Shown here in pieces: positions 57,311 to 64,000 of a DNA stretch of 64,000 nt (position 1 is its first letter; each line of letters begins with the position of its first letter). The notes beneath the pieces are model-generated. The model was not told where the DNA came from, ran no database searches, and was given only the letters and a program-made list of their open reading frames with translations. The position numbers and the translations under genes were made by a program. Source of the stretch: Sphaerolaimus hirsutus (Eukaryota > Nematoda > Chromadorea > Monhysterida > Sphaerolaimidae); NCBI GenBank assembly GCA_964036195.1, contig OZ038453.1, forward strand, positions 2,437,438 to 2,501,437, read 5' to 3'.

Positions 57311-60300
57311 TTTCGAGAGAACTGCGTGCAAAGGATGCCTAATGCAAAAGATAGGGGCACAATCACAGCCTCATTTTTTGCCCGATTCGTGTGTGTTTTT
57401 GCACACAATGCAGTCACTATTTATTAGTACAAAATGCCCTTTACAAACACTTTACAATCTTGACAAACAGGGTTAGTAGATGGCAAAGTTGCTTCCCAAG
57501 AATGCAATTGCACATGTATAGGGGGTGAACTTGAGTTTTTAGGGGCTGAGTTTTCAATTCAGGGTTGAGTTGATGGGTGTTTATAAATTAGGGTTGAGTT
57601 GACAGAAGTTTAAAAATAAGGGGCTGTTGACACAAGTTTACAAATTAGAGGCTGAGTTTATGGGAGTTGAGTTGATGGGTGCTTGCCAAATTTGGGGCTG
57701 AGTTTATGTGAGTTAACAATAACATTACCATAATCCTTCAGTGAGGCCCCCGGGGCTAAAAAATATAAATTGTGATATGATGCATTTGTGGGTTACTGAT
57801 TACAATGATTTGAAATATGCACTCCATTCTGACAGTACATTACCATAACCCTGAAATTGAATCCCTGGGGCCAAAACTTTCAAATTGTGAAATGATGCAT
57901 TGTGGGTTTCTAATTGCACTGATTTGATATATAATGCACTCCATTTTGACACTACATAACCCTGAAAACTACATAACCATAACCCTGAAAATGAACCTCT
58001 GGAACCAAAAACTTTCAATTTGTGAAATCATTCATTCTTGGGTTTCTGATTGCACTGATGAGTTGATGGGTGTTTGCCAAATTAGGGGCTGAGTTTATGG
58101 GAGTTAACAATAACATTACCATAATCCTTCAGTTAGGCCCCCGGGGCTAAAAAATATAAATTGTGATATGATGCATTTGTGGGTTACTGATTACAATGAT
58201 TTGAAATATGCACTCCATTCTGACAGTACATTACCATAACCCTGAAATTGAATCCCTGGGGCCAACTTTCAAATTGTGAAATGATGCATTGTGGGTTTCT
58301 AATTGCACTGATTTGATATATAATGCACTCCATTTTGACACTACATAGCCCTGAAAACTACATGACCATAACCCTGAAAATGAACCTCTGGAACCAAAAA
58401 CTTTCAATTTGTGAAATCATTCATTCTTGGGTTTCTGATTGCACTGATTTGATATATGCACTCCATTTTGACACTACATTACCATAACCCTAAAAATGAA
58501 CCCATGGGGCCAAATACTTTCAATTTGAGAAATAATGCATTTTCGGGTTTCTGATAGCACTAATTTAAAATATGCACGTCATTTTGACACTACATTACCA
58601 TAACCCTAAAAATGAACCCCCTGGGCCAAAAACTTTCAAATCATAAAATGATGGATTTGTGGGTTTCTGAGTGTAACGATTCAAATATGCCCAGGGCTTC
58701 AAAAATTAGAAATTGTGAAATGATTCAATGTGGGTTTCTGATTACACTGATTTGAACTATGCACTCCATTTTGACACTACATAACCCTGAAAACTACATA
58801 ACCATAACCCTGAAAATGAACCTCTGGAGCCAAAAACTTTCAATTTGTTAAATCATTCATTTTTGGGTTTCTGATTGCACTCATTTGAAATATGCATTTC
58901 ATTTTGACACTACATTACCATAACCCTGAAAATGAACCCCCTGGGCCAAAAACTTTCAAATCATAAAATGATGGATTTGTGGGTTTCTGAGTGTAACAAT
59001 TTCAAATATGCCCAGGGCTTCAAAAATTAGAAATTGTGAAATGATTCAATGTGGGTTTCTGATTACACTGATTTGAACTATGCACTCCATTTTGACACTA
59101 CATAACCCTGAAAACTACATAACCATAACCCTGAAAATGAACCTCTGGAGCCAAAAACTTTCAATTTGTGAAATCATTCATTTTTGGGTTTCTGATTGCA
59201 CTCATTTGAAATATGCATTTCATTTTGACACTACATTACCATAACCCTGAAAATGAACCCCCTGGGCTGAAAACTTTCAAATCATAAAATGATGCATTTG
59301 TGGGTTTCTGATTGTAGACCTATACAATTTCGAGAGAACTGCGTGCAAAGGATGCCTAATGCAAAAGATAGGGGCACAATCACAGCCTCATTTTTTGCCC
59401 GATTCGTGTGTGTTTTTGCACACAATGCATTCACTATTTATTAGTACAAAATGCCCTTTACAAACACGTTACAATCTTGACAAACAGGGTTAGTAGATGG
59501 CAAAGTTGCTTCCCAAGAATGCAATTGCACATGTATAGGGGGTGAACTTGAGTTTTTAGGGGCTGAGTTTTCAATTCAGGGTTGAGTTGATGGGTGTTTA
59601 TAAATAAGGGTTGAGTTGACAGAAGTTTAATAATAAGGGGCTGTTGACACAAGTTTACAAATTAGAGGCTGAGTTTATGGGAGTTGAGTTGATGGGTGTT
59701 TGCCAAATTTGGGGCTGAGTTTATGGGAGTTAACAATAACATTACCATAATCCTTCAGTGAGGCCCCCGGTGCTAAAAAATATAAATTGTGATATGATGC
59801 ATTTGTGGGTTACTGATTACAATGATTTGAAATATGCACTCCATTCTGACAGTACATTACCATAACCCTGAAATTGAATCCCTGGGGCCAAAACTTTCAA
59901 ATTGTGAAATGATGCATTGTGGGTTTCTAATTGCACTGATTTGATATATAATGCACTCCATTTTGACACTACATAACCCTGAAAACTACATAACCATAAC
60001 CCTGAAAATGAACCTCTGGAACCAAAAACTTTCAATTTGTGAAATCATTCATTCTTGGGTTTCTGATTGCACTGATGAGTTGATGGGTGTTTGCCAAATT
60101 AGGGGCTGAGTTTATGGGAGTTAACAATAACATTACCATAATCCTTCAGTGAGGCCCCCGGGGCTAAAAAATATAAATTGTGATATGATGCATTTGTGGG
60201 TTACTGATTACAATGATTTGAAATATGCACTCCATTCTGACAGTACATTACCATAACCCTGAAATTGAATCCCTGGGGCCAACTTTCAAATTGTGAAATG

Positions 60301-62830
60301 GTGCATTGTGGGTTTCTAATTGCACTGATTTGATATATAATGCACTCCATTTTGACACTACATAACCCTGAAAACTACATGACCATAACCCTGAAAATGA
60401 ACCTCTGGAACCAAAAACTTTCAATTTGTGAAATCATTCATTCTTGGGTTTCTGATTGCACTGATTTGATATATGCACTCCATTTTGACACTACATTACC
60501 ATAACCCTAAAAATGAACCCATGGGGCCAAATACTTTCAATTTGAGAAATAATGCATTTTTGGGTTTCTGATAGCACTAATTTAAAATATGCACTTCATT
60601 TTGACACTACATTACCATAACCCTAAAAATGAACCCCCTGGGCCAAAAACTTTCAAATCATAAAATGATGGATTTGTGGGTTTCTGAGTGTAACGATTTC
60701 AAATATGCCCAGGGCTTCAAAAATTAGAAATTGTGAAATGATTCAATGTGGGTTTCTGATTACACTGATTTGAACTATGCACTCCATTTTGACACTACAT
60801 AACCCTGAAAACTACATAACCATAACCCTGAAAATGAACCTCTGGAGCCAAAAACTTTCAATTTGTGAAATCATTCATTTTTGGGTTTCTGATTGCACTC
60901 ATTTGAAATATGCATTTCATTTTGACACTATATTACCATAACCCTGAAAATGAACCCCCTGGGCTGAAAATTTTCGAATCATAAAATGATGCATTTGTGG
61001 GTTTCTGATTGTAGCAATTTCATATATGCACTCCATTTTGACACTGAATTACTAAAACCCTGAAATTGAACCCCTAGACCAAAAAATTTCAAATTGTGAA
61101 ATGATGCATTGTGGGTTTCTAATTGCACTGATTTGATATATAATGCACTCCATTTTGACACTACATAACCCTGAAAACTACATAACCATAACCCTGAAAA
61201 TGAACCTCTGGAACCAAAAACTTTCAATTTGTGAAATCATTCATTCTTGGGTTTCTGATTGCACTGATGAGTTGATGGGTGTTTGCCAAATTAGGGGCTG
61301 AGTTTATGGGAGTTAACAATAACATTACCATAATCCTTCAGTGAGGCCCCCGGGGCTAAAAAATATAAATTGTGATATGATGCATTTGTGGGTTACTGAT
61401 TACAATGATTTGAAATATGCACTCCATTCTGACAGTACATTACCATAACCCTGAAATTGAATCCCTGGGGCCAACTTTCAAATTGTGAAATGGTGCATTG
61501 TGGGTTTCTAATTGCACTGATTTGATATATAATGCACTCCATTTTGACACTACATAACCCTGAAAACTACATGACCATAACCCTGAAAATGAACCTCTGG
61601 AACCAAAAACTTTCAATTTGTGAAATCATTCATTCTTGGGTTTCTGATTGCACTGATTTGATATATGCACTCCATTTTGACACTACATTACCATAACCCT
61701 AAAAATGAACCCATGGGGCCAAATACTTTCAATTTGAGAAATAATGCATTTTTGGGTTTCTGATAGCACTAATTTAAAATATGCACTTCATTTTGACACT
61801 ACATTACCATAACCCTAAAAATGAACCCCCTGGGCCAAAAACTTTCAAATCATAAAATGATGGATTTGTGGGTTTCTGAGTGTAACGATTTCAAATATGC
61901 CCAGGGCTTCAAAAATTAGAAATTGTGAAATGATTCAATGTGGGTTTCTGATTACACTGATTTGAACTATGCACTCCATTTTGACACTACATAACCCTGA
62001 AAACTACATAACCATAACCCTGAAAATGAACCTCTGGAGCCAAAAACTTTCAATTTGTGAAATCATTCATTTTTGGGTTTCTGATTGCACTCATTTGAAA
62101 TATGCATTTCATTTTGACACTACATTACCATAACCCTGAAAATGAACCCCCTGGGCTGAAAACTTTCGAATCATAAAATGATGCATTTGTGGGTTTCTGA
62201 TTGTAGCAATTTCATATATGCACTCCATTTTGACACTGAATTACTAAAACCCTGAAATTGAACCCCTAGACCAAAAAATTTCAAATTGTGAAATGATGCA
62301 TTTTGCAGGTTTCTAATTGCACTGATTCGAAATGACTCAATTTCAACTCTACATTACTGTAAGCCTTAAATTGAAAATTGAAAATAAATTATAAATTGTG
62401 AAATGATGCATTTCTGGCTTTTTGATTGCCTTGATTTGAAATATGCACTTCATTTTGACACTACATTACCATAACCCTGAAAATGAACCCCCAGGGCTAA
62501 AAAATTTCAAATCATAAAATGATGTGTTTGTGGGTTTCTGATTGTAGCAATTTCAAATATACACTCAATTTTTACACCACATTACTAAAACCCTGATAAT
62601 GAACCCCTGGGCCCAAAAACTTTCAATTTGTGAAATGATGCATTTGTGGGTTTTTTATTGCAGTGATTTGAGATGTGCACTCCATTTCTACTCTACATAA
62701 CCATAACCTTTAAGTCTAACCCCTGGGGCTAAAAAATTGAAGATTGTGAATTGATGCATTTGTGGATTGATGCTAGAGATTATTTCAAATATTCATTCTA
62801 TTTTGACACTACATTACCATAAACCTGAAA
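57311..62830. repeat. Complex satellite with 2,017-bp and 1,191-bp higher-order repeats
   Basis: The base unit of about 115-135 bp reads ATTACCATAACCCTGAAAAT...CCAAAAACTTTCAAAT...TTTGTGGGTTTCTGATTGC...GCACTCCATTTTGACACTA. A block starting TTTCGAGAGAACTGCGTGC recurs at 57311 and 59328 (2,017 bp apart). GATGAGTTGATGGGTGTTTG recurs at 58056, 60073 and 61264 (2,017 then 1,191 bp). The copies are nearly identical, including their shadow open frames, so the amplification is recent. Confidence 0.93.
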
Positions 62831-62940
62831 ATGAGTTTACAGGAGTTTCCAAATTAGGGACTGAGTTTATGGGAGTTTCCAAATTAGGGGCTGAGTTTAC
62901 AGGAGTTTCCAAACTAGGGGCTGTGTTTACAGGATTTAGA
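62831..62940. repeat. GGAGTTTCCAAATTAGGGGCTGAGTTTA tandem repeat
   Basis: About four copies of a 32-bp unit. The same words appear singly in the satellite blocks (57600, 59660), so this seems to be the junction between satellite and minisatellite. Confidence 0.8.
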
Positions 62941-63470
62941 GGGGGTCCCCATGGGGTGCCATTTTTGGGGGGTCTCCAGGGGGTGCCATTTTTTGGAGGC
63001 ACATATGGGGGTGCCATTTCAAGGGGGTCCCAATGGGATGCCATTTTTTGGGTGGTCCCCAGTGGTGCTGTTTTTTGTTGGTCCTTAGGGGGGTGCTATA
63101 TTTTTTTGTGGGGGGGGGCGGGGGTCCATAGGGGGTGCCATTTTGGGGGGGGGTCCCCAGGGGGTGCCATTTTTGAAGAGTCCCCAGGGGGAGCCAACTT
63201 TGGGTGGGTCCCCAGGGGGTGCCATTTTTGTGGCGGTTCCTAGGGGGTGCCATGTTTGGGGGGTCCCCAGGGGGTGCCATTTTGGGGGGTCCCTAGGGGG
63301 TGCTATTTTTGGGGGGTCCCTAAGGGGTGCCATTTTTTGGTGGTCCTCAGGGGGTGCCATATTTGTGGGGCCCTAGGGGGTCCCATTTTTGGGCGGTTCC
63401 CAGGGGGTGCCACTTTTGGGGGGTTCCCTGGGTGATGCCATTTGGAGGGGGGTCCCCACTGGGGTGTCAG
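62941..63470. repeat. G-rich minisatellite, GGGGTCCCCAGGGGGTGCCATTTTTG units
   Basis: About eighteen units of 26-32 bp with GGGGG tracts and a GGGGTCCCC palindrome. Many units are multiples of three in length, so frames stay open on both strands; these are not genes. Confidence 0.92.
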
Positions 63471-63493
63471 TTTTTGCAAGCCTTTGAGTAGTG

Positions 63494-63893
63494 GGTACCT
63501 ATAGCAGGATTCTCTCCAACCTTCAGTTGGGTTTTGTGGTTCTCTACAATTTATACCACAAGGATTTACAAACACAAAAAGAACAGCAAAGCACAAATGT
63601 AACAAATTTAAGATAACAACAAATTTTGACACCTTGCAAAAACCACACTATCATATCACAAAACCTATACCACACAAAATGCACACTGCCCAACCATTTT
63701 ACAGAAGTTTACAAAAAATCCATTCCAAAACATTGCATCTTTGGTATTGGTCTTGTTATTGTTGGTACATTACATACCGCATTTCAAAACACATGCCTAG
63801 CATGTGGGCAAACTTAACTAAACTATCATATTTCCTCCAATGGTATTAATTGTAGAGAACCACAAAACCCGACCGAAGGTCGGAGAGAATCCT
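63494..63893. mobile_element. AGCAGGATTCTCTCC-ended inverted-repeat element
   Basis: AGCAGGATTCTCTCCAACCT...TGTGGTTCTCTACAATT on the left mirrors AATTGTAGAGAACCACA...GGAGAGAATCCTGCT on the right, about 55 bp per arm. The interior is A/C-rich with no gene; short frames at 63626 and 63634 are without support. Confidence 0.85.
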
Positions 63894-64000
63894 GCTAGTT
63901 CGTATACAATAGACTATTGTAAGACTATCATATTCCATTGCGACAAGGGATCACTAAAAAGGCGGAGTCTCATTAAAAACAATGCAGCCGAAAAAAACAA

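Noticed and set aside
57800..58018. Repeated 72-codon minus frame seen identically at 59817-60035
   Set aside because: It is copied with the satellite block; the same unit in other phases is not open, so no selection on coding is visible.
62767..63632. 158-codon plus and 114-codon minus frames
   Set aside because: These are repeats of a G-rich minisatellite unit whose length is a multiple of three; no start context or splice signals.

Overview
The window is nuclear DNA from an invertebrate-type animal; I cannot place the phylum from sequence alone. The reasons are intron-split orthologues of animal genes with GT-AG introns, a BEL/Pao retroelement carrying an envelope-like gene, and a very high load of small inverted-repeat DNA transposons. 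No bacterial operon, CRISPR array or rRNA gene was seen. Long C/G homopolymers (8-16 nt) recur inside one MITE family and are a likely source of local sequencing error.

Layout. 1-6.7 kb: 3' part of a decayed BEL/Pao retroelement (RNase H, integrase, DUF5641-like tail, envelope-like glycoprotein with a long cytoplasmic tail, then 3' LTR-like DNA). 6.8-26.8 kb: nested MITEs, with one minus-strand multi-exon gene for an unrecognised four-helix membrane protein (12.2-16.0 kb). 27.3-32.6 kb: a complete-looking PTDSS1-type phosphatidylserine synthase gene in ten exons (+). 32.8-50.1 kb: another transposon field. 50.2-54.2 kb: a six-exon purine nucleoside phosphorylase gene (+). 54.2-57.3 kb: MITEs. 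57.3-62.8 kb: a satellite of about 115-135 bp units organised into 2,017-bp and 1,191-bp higher-order repeats. 62.9-63.5 kb: a G-rich minisatellite. 63.5-63.9 kb: one more inverted-repeat element.

Most transposons are hAT-like: many have perfect 8-bp target duplications that I located directly, and ends of the type TAG..., CAGGG... or CAGAGTTG.... Several families carry next to each end an array of a family-specific short unit (GGCACC, GGCGCC, CCCGAT, ATATCG, GGAAAAC, CGGTA, GTAAAATACT). Two PIF/Harbinger-like palindromes (TAA/TTA duplications), a mariner-like deletion derivative and a large TA-ended family (ends TACCGTATTT) fill most of the rest.

The two housekeeping genes are on the same strand but functionally unrelated (phospholipid base exchange; purine salvage). 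Their interest lies in how transposons meet splicing. One hAT element sits on a PTDSS1 splice donor and duplicates it, another duplicates a candidate branch site, and PNP intron 3 has no usable AG acceptor but begins and ends with a 16-nt inverted repeat.
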